From contig DMTA01000001.1 of the NCBI GenBank assembly GCA_003454835.1, positions 1 to 7,383 on the forward strand: a stretch of 7,383 nt of DNA. Reading direction: 5' to 3'. The position numbers and the translations under genes are program-made. This stretch comes from Achromobacter sp. (GTDB lineage: Bacteria > Pseudomonadota > Gammaproteobacteria > Burkholderiales > Burkholderiaceae_B). Shown here piece by piece: positions 1 to 6,569 of this stretch (its first letter is position 1; every line of letters begins with the position of its first letter). The notes beneath the pieces are model-generated. The model saw nothing but the letters and a program-made list of their open reading frames with translations, was not told where the DNA came from and made no database searches.

Positions 1-217
1 CGATGTCCTGCCGCGCCACACCGATGATCTGGTTGTAGCGGCGCACCGGCTCGCCGGCCGCGATGGCGCGCACCGCCACCTTGTGGCCGGGCGGCACCAG
101 CCCCACGACCGTCACGCCCTCGCCTTCCAGCCGGGTGCCGCTGACAAGCTGGCGCCGGGCGATCACCACGTTGTCCGCCGGGTGGATGCGTATGACTGCG
201 GTATCGGTCTGCGACAT
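1..217 (-). CDS. UxaA-family sugar-acid dehydratase, N-terminal SAF domain (partial)
   Basis: Only the first 72 codons are present; the gene continues past the left edge. The translation begins MSQTDTAVIRIHPADNVVIA and runs through VPPGHKVAVRAIAAGEPVRRYNQIIG (about residues 41-66). This is the SAF domain that opens altronate/galactarate dehydratases of the UxaA family, with the typical pattern H-P-x-D-N-V, then P-x-G-H-K-V-A, then G-E-x-V-x-x-Y-x-Q-x-I-G. Family members dehydrate aldonates to 2-keto-3-deoxy acids with a metal-dependent large domain, which is not visible here. The start is set by a GGAG at 7 bases upstream. It lies 31 bases after the hydrolase gene, so it is probably the next gene of the same operon. 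It could be a full-length enzyme of about 500 residues or a separate small subunit. In context it would supply the 2-keto-3-deoxy substrate of the dehydrogenase encoded at 1892-1146. Confidence 0.85.
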   Translation of the reverse strand, partial: MSQTDTAVIRIHPADNVVIARRQLVSGTRLEGEGVTVVGLVPPGHKVAVRAIAAGEPVRRYNQIIGVARQDI

Positions 218-248
218 GAGGACTCCGGAAGGCAATAAGGCGCGGGGA

Positions 249-1115
249 TCAGCCGTCGATCAGCGCGGGATCCCAGGCATGGACGCGCTGGCGCTGTTCG
301 CCCAGGCCGGCGATGCCCAGTTTCATCTCGTCCCCCGCCTTCAGGTAGACGGGCGCGGGCTTCTGGCCCATGCCCACGCCGGGCGGGGTGCCGGTGCTGA
401 TGAGATCCCCCGGATACAGGGTCATGAAGCGGCTGACGTACGACACCAGTTGCGCGACGCCGAACACCATGGTCCGGGTACTGCCGTTCTGGTAGCGCTT
501 GCCGTTGACCTCCAGCCACATCTCCAGGTCCTGCGGATTCGGGATCTCATCGGCCGTCGCCAGCCACGGGCCGATGGGGCCGAACGTGTCGCAGCCCTTG
601 CCCTTGTCCCAGGTGCCGCCGCGTTCGATCTGGTATTCGCGTTCGGACACGTCGTTGACCACGCAGTAGCCGGCCACGTGCTTCATGGCGTCGGCCTCGC
701 TGACGTAGCGGGCCTTCTCGCCGATCACCACGCCCAGCTCGACCTCCCAGTCGGTCTTGACGGATTCCCGCGGCAGCACAACCGGATCGTTGCAGCCCAC
801 CACGGCGGACGTTGTCTTCATGAAGATGACGGGCTCGGCTGGCACCGGCAGTCCGGACTCCGCGGCGTGATCCGCATAATTCAGGCCGATGCAGATGAAC
901 TTGCCCATGCCGCTCCACGGCGGCGCCACGCGGCCCGGTTGCGCGACCAGCGGGAGCGACGCCGGATCCAGTGCGCGCAGTTCCGCCAGCTTGGCGGGAA
1001 CGAGCGTCTGGGCGGTGATGTCGGCAATGACGGAAGACAGGTCGCGGACCTGGCCGTCGGCGTCGATCAGCGCGGGCTTTTCTGCGCCCTTGGCGCCATA
1101 TCGCATCAGTTTCAT
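249..1115 (-). CDS. Fumarylacetoacetate hydrolase-family protein, probable 2,4-diketo-3-deoxy-sugar-acid hydrolase
   Basis: This 288-residue protein has a variable N-terminal part (1-70) followed by the FAH catalytic fold. GKFICIGLNYADHAAE (71-86) opens the core. The metal site is E124 and E126 in DWEVELG plus D155 in VVNDVSERE. KGCDTFGPIGPW (173-184) and STGTPPGVG (240-248) are the usual substrate and loop motifs. The family hydrolyses C-C bonds of 2,4-diketo acids in the cytoplasm using Mg or Mn. The length and motifs fit the subgroup annotated as 2,4-didehydro-3-deoxy-L-rhamnonate or -fuconate hydrolase, also often called ureidoglycolate lyase. Following a DHRS6-type dehydrogenase by 30 bases, it would cleave that enzyme's 2,4-diketo product to pyruvate and a hydroxy acid such as lactate or glycolate. 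The start has AAGGAA about 7 bases upstream. The family is certain; the substrate is inferred from context. Confidence 0.95.
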   Translation of the reverse strand: MKLMRYGAKGAEKPALIDADGQVRDLSSVIADITAQTLVPAKLAELRALDPASLPLVAQPGRVAPPWSGMGKFICIGLNYADHAAESGLPVPAEPVIFMKTTSAVVGCNDPVVLPRESVKTDWEVELGVVIGEKARYVSEADAMKHVAGYCVVNDVSEREYQIERGGTWDKGKGCDTFGPIGPWLATADEIPNPQDLEMWLEVNGKRYQNGSTRTMVFGVAQLVSYVSRFMTLYPGDLISTGTPPGVGMGQKPAPVYLKAGDEMKLGIAGLGEQRQRVHAWDPALIDG

Positions 1116-1145
1116 AGCGGTTTCCTTGTTGCTGGAAAAGAAGAG

Positions 1146-1904
<759 letters not shown>

Positions 1905-3314
1905 TTATTTGCCGGCCATGCCCATTGCGGTGGGCAGCCACAGGGTGATCTGGGGGACGTAGGTGATGGCGATCAGGGCCACGAACAGCGGCACCAGCCA
2001 CGGCAGGATCGCCATCGTGGTGCGCTCGACCGACAGCTTGGCCACCCGCGCCAGCACGAACAGCACCATGCCCATTGGCGGATGCAGCAGACCGATCATC
2101 AGGTTCAGCGTCATGATGAGCCCGAAGTGGATCGGGTCGATGCCCAGCTTCAGCACGATCGGCAGCAGGATCGGCACCAGGATGGTGATGGCCGCGATGG
2201 TGTCGATGAAGCAGCCCACGATCAGGATCAGGATGTTCGCCATCAGCAGGAACACCCACTTGTTCTGCGTGACGCTCAGGATGGCGTCCGTCAACGTCTG
2301 CGCCGCCTGCGTGGTGGTCAGCAGCCACGCGAAGACCGACGCCGCCGTCACGATGAACAGAACGGATGCCGTGGTTTCGATGGTGTCGAACGAAGCCTTG
2401 GCCAGCGTCTTGAACGTCATGGAGCGATAACGCACCAGCCCCAGGAACAGCGCCCAGATCACCGCTGCCACCGCGGCTTCGGTGGGCGTGAACCAGCCCA
2501 GCGTCATGCCGCCGATCAAAATCACGGGCGCCATCAGTGCCATGACCGCCGAGAAGTTGAACTTCCAGTCCAGCAGCAGCAGGGCCGCGAACGAGATGCC
2601 GGTCGCGATGTTGGGCGACACGCCGGCCAGCGTCATCAACCAGATCGACAGGGGAAACGCCAGCACGATCAGCACTTCCAGCCCGGCGCCGCCCAGCCGC
2701 TTCCAGTTGAAGGCCACGTCGCCGCCCCAGTTGTTGCGACGCGCGTAGTACGCGACGGTCAGCATCATCAGAATCGTCAGCACCAGGCCGGGGATCAGCC
2801 CGGCCAGGAATAGCGACCCGATCGACACGTTGGCCATCATGCCGTAGATGACGAAAGGCAGCGACGGCGGAATGATGGGACCAAGCGTGGCCGACGCGGC
2901 CGTCACGCCGACGGCGAACTCGGTCTGGTAACCGTGGTCCTTCATGGCCTTGATCTCGATGGTGCCCAGGCCCGCGGCGTCGGCGATCGCGGTGCCGGAC
3001 ATGCCGGCAAACACCACCGACCCGATGATGTTCACCTGTCCCAGCCCGCCGCGCATCCAGCCCACCAGCGCCACCGCGAAGTTGTAGATGCGGCCCGTGA
3101 TGCCGGCGATGTTCATCAGGTTTCCGGCCAGGATGAAGAACGGCACGGCGAGCAGCGGAAACGACTCCACGCCCGCGATCATGCGTTGGGCAATGACGAC
3201 GTCCGGCACGCTGCCGGAGATCAGGATGAACAGCAGGGACGCGCCTGCCATGGACACCGCCACCGGCAGCCCCATGATCATCAACAGCAGAAAGCTTCCT
3301 ATCAGGGTGCCCAT
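1905..3314 (-). CDS. dctM: TRAP transporter large permease subunit (DctM)
   Basis: This 469-residue, very hydrophobic inner-membrane protein is the ion-coupled translocation subunit of a tripartite TRAP transporter, working with DctQ and the periplasmic DctP. Family motifs are GVESFPLLAVPFFILAGNLM (48-67), SGTAIADAAGLGTIEI (106-121), GPIIPPSLP (145-153), FTPTEAAVAA (275-284) and HPPMGMVLFV (411-420). An in-frame ATG exists 21 bases further upstream at 3335, but the start at 3314 has a clean AGGAG six bases before it and gives the normal MGTLIGSFLL start. DctM proteins are commonly about 425-430 residues. Here the stretch between ARRNN (191-195) and FTPTEA is longer than usual and holds additional hydrophobic sequence (about 211-249). 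The gene lies 67 bases after dctQ and 12 bases before the dehydrogenase gene. Confidence 0.95.
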   Translation of the reverse strand: MGTLIGSFLLLMIMGLPVAVSMAGASLLFILISGSVPDVVIAQRMIAGVESFPLLAVPFFILAGNLMNIAGITGRIYNFAVALVGWMRGGLGQVNIIGSVVFAGMSGTAIADAAGLGTIEIKAMKDHGYQTEFAVGVTAASATLGPIIPPSLPFVIYGMMANVSIGSLFLAGLIPGLVLTILMMLTVAYYARRNNWGGDVAFNWKRLGGAGLEVLIVLAFPLSIWLMTLAGVSPNIATGISFAALLLLDWKFNFSAVMALMAPVILIGGMTLGWFTPTEAAVAAVIWALFLGLVRYRSMTFKTLAKASFDTIETTASVLFIVTAASVFAWLLTTTQAAQTLTDAILSVTQNKWVFLLMANILILIVGCFIDTIAAITILVPILLPIVLKLGIDPIHFGLIMTLNLMIGLLHPPMGMVLFVLARVAKLSVERTTMAILPWLVPLFVALIAITYVPQITLWLPTAMGMAGK

Positions 3315-3320
3315 GTATCG

Positions 3321-3325
3321 CTCCT
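3321..3325 (-). promoter_or_regulatory. Ribosome binding site that fixes the dctM start
   Basis: The minus strand reads AGGAG here, six bases before the ATG at 3314. The competing in-frame ATG at 3335 lies upstream of this site and cannot use it, so the shorter DctM is preferred. Confidence 0.7.
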
Positions 3326-3381
3326 GGCAAGGCACTGCGGATTGGGGGAGGTTCTTTCCAGCGATTCAGTAGCTCAGCGCT

Positions 3382-4008
3382 TCAATCCAGCGACTCATAG
3401 GCCGCCGGATTTTCCAGAATCGAATAGCCCTGCCGCCAGTTCTGCCAAGACACCTGCAGCGACCGCAGGAACATCATGGCGAACCCGGCCAGCGCCACCC
3501 AGTACACGTAGGCCTTGTTCCAGAACAGCGTCGTCATGGGTTCGTCGCCCACCAGCACGATGTAGCGATACGTCAGCCACACGGCATAACCGAAGAAGGC
3601 GGTGCGCAGGATGTCGATCAACGTGGACAGCACACGGCCCACCGGCTTGGGCAGGTAGCGGTAAAGAAAGTCCACCTGGATATGGCGGCACGCGCGCACG
3701 CACATGGCCGATCCCAGGAACACCACGCCGATCAGGCAGTACACCGCCAGCTCTTCGGTCCAGGCGTACGAGTCGTTCAGCACATAGCGCGAAAAGAACT
3801 GCAGGAAGACCAGCAGCGCCATCGCCCAGAACATGGCCAGACAGAACCAGTCTTCCGGCTGGTAGCCGGCCAGACTGACTTCGTGGTGATCGGCTTCCTC
3901 GAAACTCTGGACGATTTCGTCCACCGAGGAGACGTGATGCGGACCGGACGGCTGTTCCGGCGGATGGCTGACGGCCGCCATCGTCGCGGCCTTCGCGTTG
4001 GAGTGCAT
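3382..4008 (-). CDS. dctQ: TRAP transporter small permease subunit (DctQ)
   Basis: This 208-residue protein has four predicted membrane segments, at roughly 54-76, 88-105, 128-152 and 166-185. The DctQ signature YAWTEELAVYCLIGVVFLGSA is at 81-101, followed by the charged HIQVDFLYRYLP loop (109-120). DctQ is the small membrane partner that pairs with DctM in TRAP transporters. About 53 polar residues, with paired histidines (H24-H25, H41-H42) and an acidic stretch (SSVDEIVQSFEEAD, 27-40), precede the first membrane segment. This makes the protein longer than the usual 160-180 residues. GAGGGG six bases before the ATG supports this start, although M10 is a possible alternative. It lies between dctP (118-base gap with a hairpin) and dctM (67-base gap), giving the normal P-Q-M order. 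Confidence 0.93.
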   Translation of the reverse strand: MHSNAKAATMAAVSHPPEQPSGPHHVSSVDEIVQSFEEADHHEVSLAGYQPEDWFCLAMFWAMALLVFLQFFSRYVLNDSYAWTEELAVYCLIGVVFLGSAMCVRACRHIQVDFLYRYLPKPVGRVLSTLIDILRTAFFGYAVWLTYRYIVLVGDEPMTTLFWNKAYVYWVALAGFAMMFLRSLQVSWQNWRQGYSILENPAAYESLD

Positions 4009-4067
4009 GGAGTTCCCCTCGTGCGGGATCGGTCAGGCTGTCGGATCAGGCGATTGCCGGAAACGAT

Positions 4068-4089
4068 GCGTTCAGGCGAAGCGTTCAGG
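4068..4089. repeat. Short direct repeat in the dctP-dctQ gap
   Basis: GCGTTCAGG occurs at 4068-4076 and again at 4081-4089, 13 bases apart start to start. The second copy runs into the hairpin at 4088-4121. No function is apparent; it may be chance in a GC-rich gap. Confidence 0.4.
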
Positions 4090-4121
4090 TGCGGCGAGCC
4101 GCGGCGGCGGCCCGCTGCACC
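4088..4121 (-). other. Strong GC-rich stem-loop between dctP and dctQ in the operon mRNA
   Basis: In the transcript the hairpin begins five bases after the dctP stop codon. The two 15-base arms pair throughout except for one A-C mismatch and one G-U pair, around a four-base loop CGCC. No U-rich tract follows, so it is not a standard intrinsic terminator. In many TRAP and ABC operons the binding-protein gene is followed by such a stem, which stabilises the upstream mRNA or lowers expression of the membrane genes. That role here is inference. The structure itself can be read directly. Confidence 0.65.
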
Positions 4122-4126
4122 TGCGG

Positions 4127-5101
4127 TCACTTCACCGCCTGGATCTTTTCCCAGTCCGATTTCTCGTAGCCGTACTGCTTGAACGGCACCTTCTCCAGCA
4201 CGGTGTTGCGGAAGTCATCGATGTTGACCTCGGCCACCGTCAGGCCGCGCTGCTTGAACACGTCAACCATCTTTTTCTCGGACGCGGCCACCTCGGCCGA
4301 CGCCTTTTCCGCAGCCTGCTGCGCGACCTCGGCAAAAATCTTCTTGTCCTCGTCCGACAGGCTCTTCCAGAGCTTGCCGGAGATCACGGTGTTCAGGTGA
4401 TCGACGATGTGGCCCGTGAGGATGATGTTCTTCTGCACCTCGTAGAACTTCTTGGCCTCGATCGTGGTCAGCGGATTCTCCTGGGCCTCGACCGTGCCGT
4501 TCTGCAAGGCCAGGTAGACCTCGGCAAACGCGATGGGCGCGGTGTTGGCGCCACAGGCGCGCGGCATCGCCAGGTAAGCGGCCACGTCCGGCACGCGAAT
4601 CTTCAGGCCCTTCATCTCGCTGCACTTGGTGAACGGCTTGTTGGACGTCGTCTGGCGCGTGCCGTAATACGTGGTCGCGACGATGTGGTTGCCGCTCTTT
4701 TCGTCGTAGCCGCGCGTGAGCTCTTTGTAGATGTCGCTCTTGGTGTAGGCGATCAGGTGCTCGGGGCTGCGGAACGTGTAGGGATAGTAGGTGACGCCGA
4801 TGCGCGGAAAGCTCTTGGCCGCGAAGCTTGACCCGGAAATGATCATGTCCACCGTGCCGAGCGTCAGGCCCTGGTTGATGTCGTTTTCCTTGCCTAGTTG
4901 CGAGGCCGGATAGACATCGATGTGATAGCGGCCGTTGGTGCGCTTCTCGATTTCCTGGGCGGCCCACACCGACGAGGTATGGAACGGTTCGGACGTCTCG
5001 TACACGTGCGCCCACTTCAGCTTGGTCTGCGCCAGTGCGGAGCCGCTGACGGCAAGCGCGACGGCGGCAAACAGCACTTTGATAGCGTTGCTCGGCTTCA
5101 T
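4127..5101 (-). CDS. dctP: TRAP transporter periplasmic solute-binding protein (DctP family)
   Basis: This is a 324-residue exported protein. The signal peptide has K2 and K8, a hydrophobic core VLFAAVALAVSG (9-20) and probable cleavage after SALA (24/25). The mature part starts QTKLKWAHVYETSEPFH. DctP motifs follow: YPASQLGKENDINQGLTLGTVDM (64-86), then MKGLKIRVP (163-171) with R169 as the expected carboxylate-binding arginine, and ALQNGTVEAQENP (198-210) with N209. R149 in YGTRQTT is a likely second ligand contact. The protein captures an organic or sugar acid in the periplasm and hands it to DctQM. It is the first structural gene of the operon, with GGAG five bases before the ATG. Two cysteines (C160 and C183) in the mature domain could form a disulfide. 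The ligand cannot be read directly; the downstream enzymes suggest an aldonate. Confidence 0.95.
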   Translation of the reverse strand: MKPSNAIKVLFAAVALAVSGSALAQTKLKWAHVYETSEPFHTSSVWAAQEIEKRTNGRYHIDVYPASQLGKENDINQGLTLGTVDMIISGSSFAAKSFPRIGVTYYPYTFRSPEHLIAYTKSDIYKELTRGYDEKSGNHIVATTYYGTRQTTSNKPFTKCSEMKGLKIRVPDVAAYLAMPRACGANTAPIAFAEVYLALQNGTVEAQENPLTTIEAKKFYEVQKNIILTGHIVDHLNTVISGKLWKSLSDEDKKIFAEVAQQAAEKASAEVAASEKKMVDVFKQRGLTVAEVNIDDFRNTVLEKVPFKQYGYEKSDWEKIQAVK

Positions 5102-5145
5102 GTTGTCTCCTCTCTTTGAGGTGGCGGGCTCGGCGGCCTCGCGTC

Positions 5146-5156
5146 ATGTTTTACAT
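5146..5156. promoter_or_regulatory. Candidate GntR/FadR-type operator upstream of dctP
   Basis: ATGT-TTT-ACAT is a perfect inverted repeat with the GT-N3-AC core known for FadR-subfamily GntR operators, though the outer bases do not match the TNGTNNNACNA consensus. It sits 45-55 bases before the dctP start in a locally AT-rich patch, where a promoter would be expected. No convincing sigma-70 -35 box is visible nearby. Binding by the adjacent regulator is inferred. Confidence 0.4.
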
Positions 5157-5158
5157 AT

Positions 5159-5186
5159 GGAGTTCACCTACTGGAGCTGCACCTAC
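5159..5186. repeat. Imperfect tandem repeat upstream of dctP, possible regulator site
   Basis: GGAGTTCACCTAC (5159-5171) is followed after one base by GGAGCTGCACCTAC (5173-5186). The copies differ by a substitution and one inserted base. The period of about 14 bases and the position just upstream of the small palindrome suggest tandem protein-binding sites, but this is not shown. Confidence 0.4.
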
Positions 5187-5209
5187 GTACTGCGACTGCG
5201 ATTTGCCGA

Positions 5210-5230
5210 CGGCGCCCGTCACGGGCGCCG
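5210..5230 (-). terminator. Perfect hairpin after gntR, possible terminator or mRNA end
   Basis: A 9-base-pair perfect stem (CGGCGCCCG / CGGGCGCCG) closes on a three-base loop, ten bases beyond the gntR stop codon. The following minus-strand sequence, TCGGCAAATCG, lacks a U tract. It may therefore slow or only partly end transcription, or protect the gntR mRNA, rather than act as an efficient intrinsic terminator. It separates gntR from the operator and promoter zone of dctP. Confidence 0.5.
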
Positions 5231-5240
5231 GCAGCTATTG

Positions 5241-5954
5241 CTATTCAGCGCGCAACGCTTCGGCCGCGCCGGGCCAGCTGGCCATCAGGCGGTCGTACGA
5301 GCAGGAAAGATGGTCTCGCATGGCGGCCCGCGCGCCCTGTTCGTCACCAGCCGCGATGGCGTCGATGACGCGGCGGTGTTCGGTGATGGCGACGGCCCAG
5401 CTGTCGGAATTCTCGAAGTAATCGCCCAGCTTCACGGAGAGCGGGTTGTGGCGTTCGTCGAAGAGTTCACCCACGACGCGCACCAGCACGGCGTTGTTCG
5501 CCATTTCTGCCACGCGCAGGTGAAACAGCCGGTCGCCGCGGATGGGCACGCTGCCGGCACGCGCCTCGTCTTCCATCGCGTCGACGGCTTCGCGCAGGCC
5601 CTCCACCAACGCGGGCACCGGGTTCAGCGCGGCCTGCGCGGCCAGCTCGCTTTCAATGGTGCGGCGGGCGCGGATGGTTTCGAGGGGGCTTTCGGCGGTC
5701 AGGCTGGCACGCGGCGCGCCACCCGGGCTTTGGACGTACACGCCAGAGCCCATGCGCACTTCCACCCAGCCTTCGACCTCCAGCGCAATCAGCGCTTCGC
5801 GCACCGACGGCCGCGACACGCCCAGCTTCAGCGCCAGATCGCGCTCGGGCGGCAGGCGCGCACCGGCCGGAAACTCGCCGGCCTCGATCAGCAGGCGAAG
5901 CTGATCGGCGATCTGGCGATACAGGCGGCGAGGTTCGATGGTCTGAATCGGCAT
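5241..5954 (-). CDS. GntR-family transcriptional regulator, FadR subfamily with FCD domain
   Basis: This 237-residue regulator has an N-terminal winged helix-turn-helix (about 8-77): LYRQIADQLRLLIEAGEF, then LPPERDLALKLGVSRPSVREALIALEVEGWVEVRMGSGVYV. The C-terminal all-helical FCD domain (about 90-230) keeps what look like the four metal/effector ligands: D141 and H145 (GDRLFHLRVAE), H193 (TEHRRVIDAI) and H215 (MRDHL). Regulators of this group usually repress sugar-acid or organic-acid genes and release DNA on binding the acid or an intermediate. It stands immediately upstream of the TRAP and catabolic genes on the same strand, separated by 139 bases, and is the obvious local regulator. The ATG at 5954 gives a normal N-terminus, but no clear Shine-Dalgarno precedes it, which may mean weak translation. 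A 17-base palindrome 31 bases upstream could be its own operator. Confidence 0.93.
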   Translation of the reverse strand: MPIQTIEPRRLYRQIADQLRLLIEAGEFPAGARLPPERDLALKLGVSRPSVREALIALEVEGWVEVRMGSGVYVQSPGGAPRASLTAESPLETIRARRTIESELAAQAALNPVPALVEGLREAVDAMEDEARAGSVPIRGDRLFHLRVAEMANNAVLVRVVGELFDERHNPLSVKLGDYFENSDSWAVAITEHRRVIDAIAAGDEQGARAAMRDHLSCSYDRLMASWPGAAEALRAE

Positions 5955-5984
5955 GAAGAAGACAGCTCGATGACAGGACGAAAC

Positions 5985-6001
5985 GGTAAAGTGGCCTTAC
6001 C
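5985..6001. promoter_or_regulatory. 17-base palindrome upstream of gntR, candidate autoregulatory operator
   Basis: GGTAAAGTGGCCTTACC has perfect five-base outer arms (GGTAA/TTACC) and one further inner pair after a mismatch. It begins 31 bases before the gntR start codon, within the gntR-dgkA divergent region, where a GntR repressor often controls its own gene. It does not share an obvious core with the palindrome at 5146-5156, so assignment to the same protein is uncertain. Confidence 0.4.
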
Positions 6002-6030
6002 AATTGACCAGAATCCTGCGCCTGCTGCCG

Positions 6031-6059
6031 TTGGGTCACAATTAGGGTTTGCCCATAGG
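6031..6059 (+). promoter_or_regulatory. Weak sigma-70-like promoter candidate for dgkA
   Basis: TTGGGT (6031-6036) and CATAGG (6054-6059) are separated by 17 bases. Only the -35 half is a reasonable match. If used, it would give a leader of roughly 60 bases ahead of dgkA that starts just before the hairpin at 6068. Another possibility is TTGCCA (6069-6074) with TGTTAA 17 bases on, which is also weak. Confidence 0.2.
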
Positions 6060-6086
6060 CGCGCGGCGTTGCCACGCGGGCAACCC
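6045..6086 (+). other. Competing inverted repeats in the dgkA leader
   Basis: GGGCAACCC (6078-6086) can pair with GTTGCC just upstream (6068-6073, six base pairs with GGCAAC and a five-base loop). It can also pair with GGGTTTGCCC (6045-6054, nine base pairs with one bulged T). The two pairings exclude each other. This could be an RNA switch or simply a protein-binding palindrome. Confidence 0.4.
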
Positions 6087-6095
6087 TTATCTGTT

Positions 6096-6120
6096 AAAAA
6101 GCCGCCACCACGGCTTTCTT
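6096..6120. terminator. Terminator-like hairpin just upstream of dgkA
   Basis: AAAGCCG (6098-6104) and CGGCTTT (6111-6117) form a perfect seven-pair stem around a six-base loop. Read on the minus strand it ends in five T residues, like an intrinsic terminator that could shield gntR from antisense transcription. Read on the plus strand it is followed by CTT and could attenuate dgkA, whose ATG is only 11 bases beyond the stem. Confidence 0.4.
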
Positions 6121-6128
6121 CCGATTCC

Positions 6129-6527
6129 ATGACCCACGATCCGCAACACTCGCCCTTCAAGAGCACCGGTGGCGCGCGCCGCATCCTCAATGCGCTGCGC
6201 TATTCCTGGCAGGGCCTGAAGGCGGCCGTCAAATACGAGGCGGCCTTCCGGCAGGAACTGGCCCTGGCCGTGCTGATGATTCCGGCGGCGTTCTTTCTGG
6301 GCCGCACCACCGTGGAAGTGTTCTTCCTGGTGGGCGTGGTGGTCATGGTGCTGGCGGCGGAACTGCTCAATTCCGCCATTGAAGCGCTTGCCGATGCGCT
6401 GTCCGTCGAACGCCATCCGCTTTTGGGGCGGGCCAAGGACCTGGGCAGCGCGGCGGTGATGCTGCTGCTGATATTCGCGGGAACGGTCTGGGTGGGGGTG
6501 GCCATCAGCCGTTTCGTCATGCATTGA
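6129..6527 (+). CDS. dgkA: Diacylglycerol kinase (DgkA)
   Basis: This 132-residue integral membrane enzyme phosphorylates diacylglycerol with ATP to phosphatidate, recycling lipid from membrane-derived glucan or other headgroup transfer. After a short polar start (MTHDPQHSPFKSTGGARRI) comes the amphipathic YSWQGLKAAVKYEAAFRQE. Three membrane segments follow, at about 44-58, 63-90 and 107-128. The signature AELLNSAIEALAD (77-89) keeps E78, N81, E85 and D89. E37 and D104 (GRAKDLGSAAV) also match E. coli E28 and D95 with a constant offset of nine. The reading frame stays open far upstream (from 4935), but only the ATG at 6129 gives the family N-terminus. No Shine-Dalgarno is visible before it, and a hairpin ends 11 bases upstream. 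It is divergent from gntR and probably unrelated to the sugar-acid operon. Confidence 0.95.
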   Translation: MTHDPQHSPFKSTGGARRILNALRYSWQGLKAAVKYEAAFRQELALAVLMIPAAFFLGRTTVEVFFLVGVVVMVLAAELLNSAIEALADALSVERHPLLGRAKDLGSAAVMLLLIFAGTVWVGVAISRFVMH

Positions 6528-6563
6528 CACGGGTTCGCACCGCGACGGGGATGCGACTCTATT

Positions 6564-6569
6564 TATACT
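6564..6569 (+). promoter_or_regulatory. -10-like box just before ndh
   Basis: TATACT matches five of six bases of the sigma-70 -10 consensus. It lies in a short AT-rich patch eight bases before the first ndh ATG, so initiation from it would fall at or near that ATG. No -35 is seen at the right distance; a perfect TTGACA at 6524-6529 is 34 bases away. Confidence 0.3.

Noticed and set aside
4088..4121. Classical intrinsic terminator after dctP
   Set aside because: No U tract follows the stem, and dctQ/dctM are required partners of dctP, so full termination is unlikely. It is kept as a stem-loop of unknown role.
4935..6128. Possible long N-terminal extension of DgkA, since the frame is open from 4935
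   Set aside because: It runs antisense through gntR and has no domain. The family N-terminus starts at 6129, and DgkA enzymes are about 120-140 residues.
6524..6529. Perfect TTGACA overlapping the dgkA stop codon, as a -35 for ndh
   Set aside because: No -10-like sequence lies 16-18 bases downstream. The nearest good -10 (TATACT at 6564) is 34 bases away.
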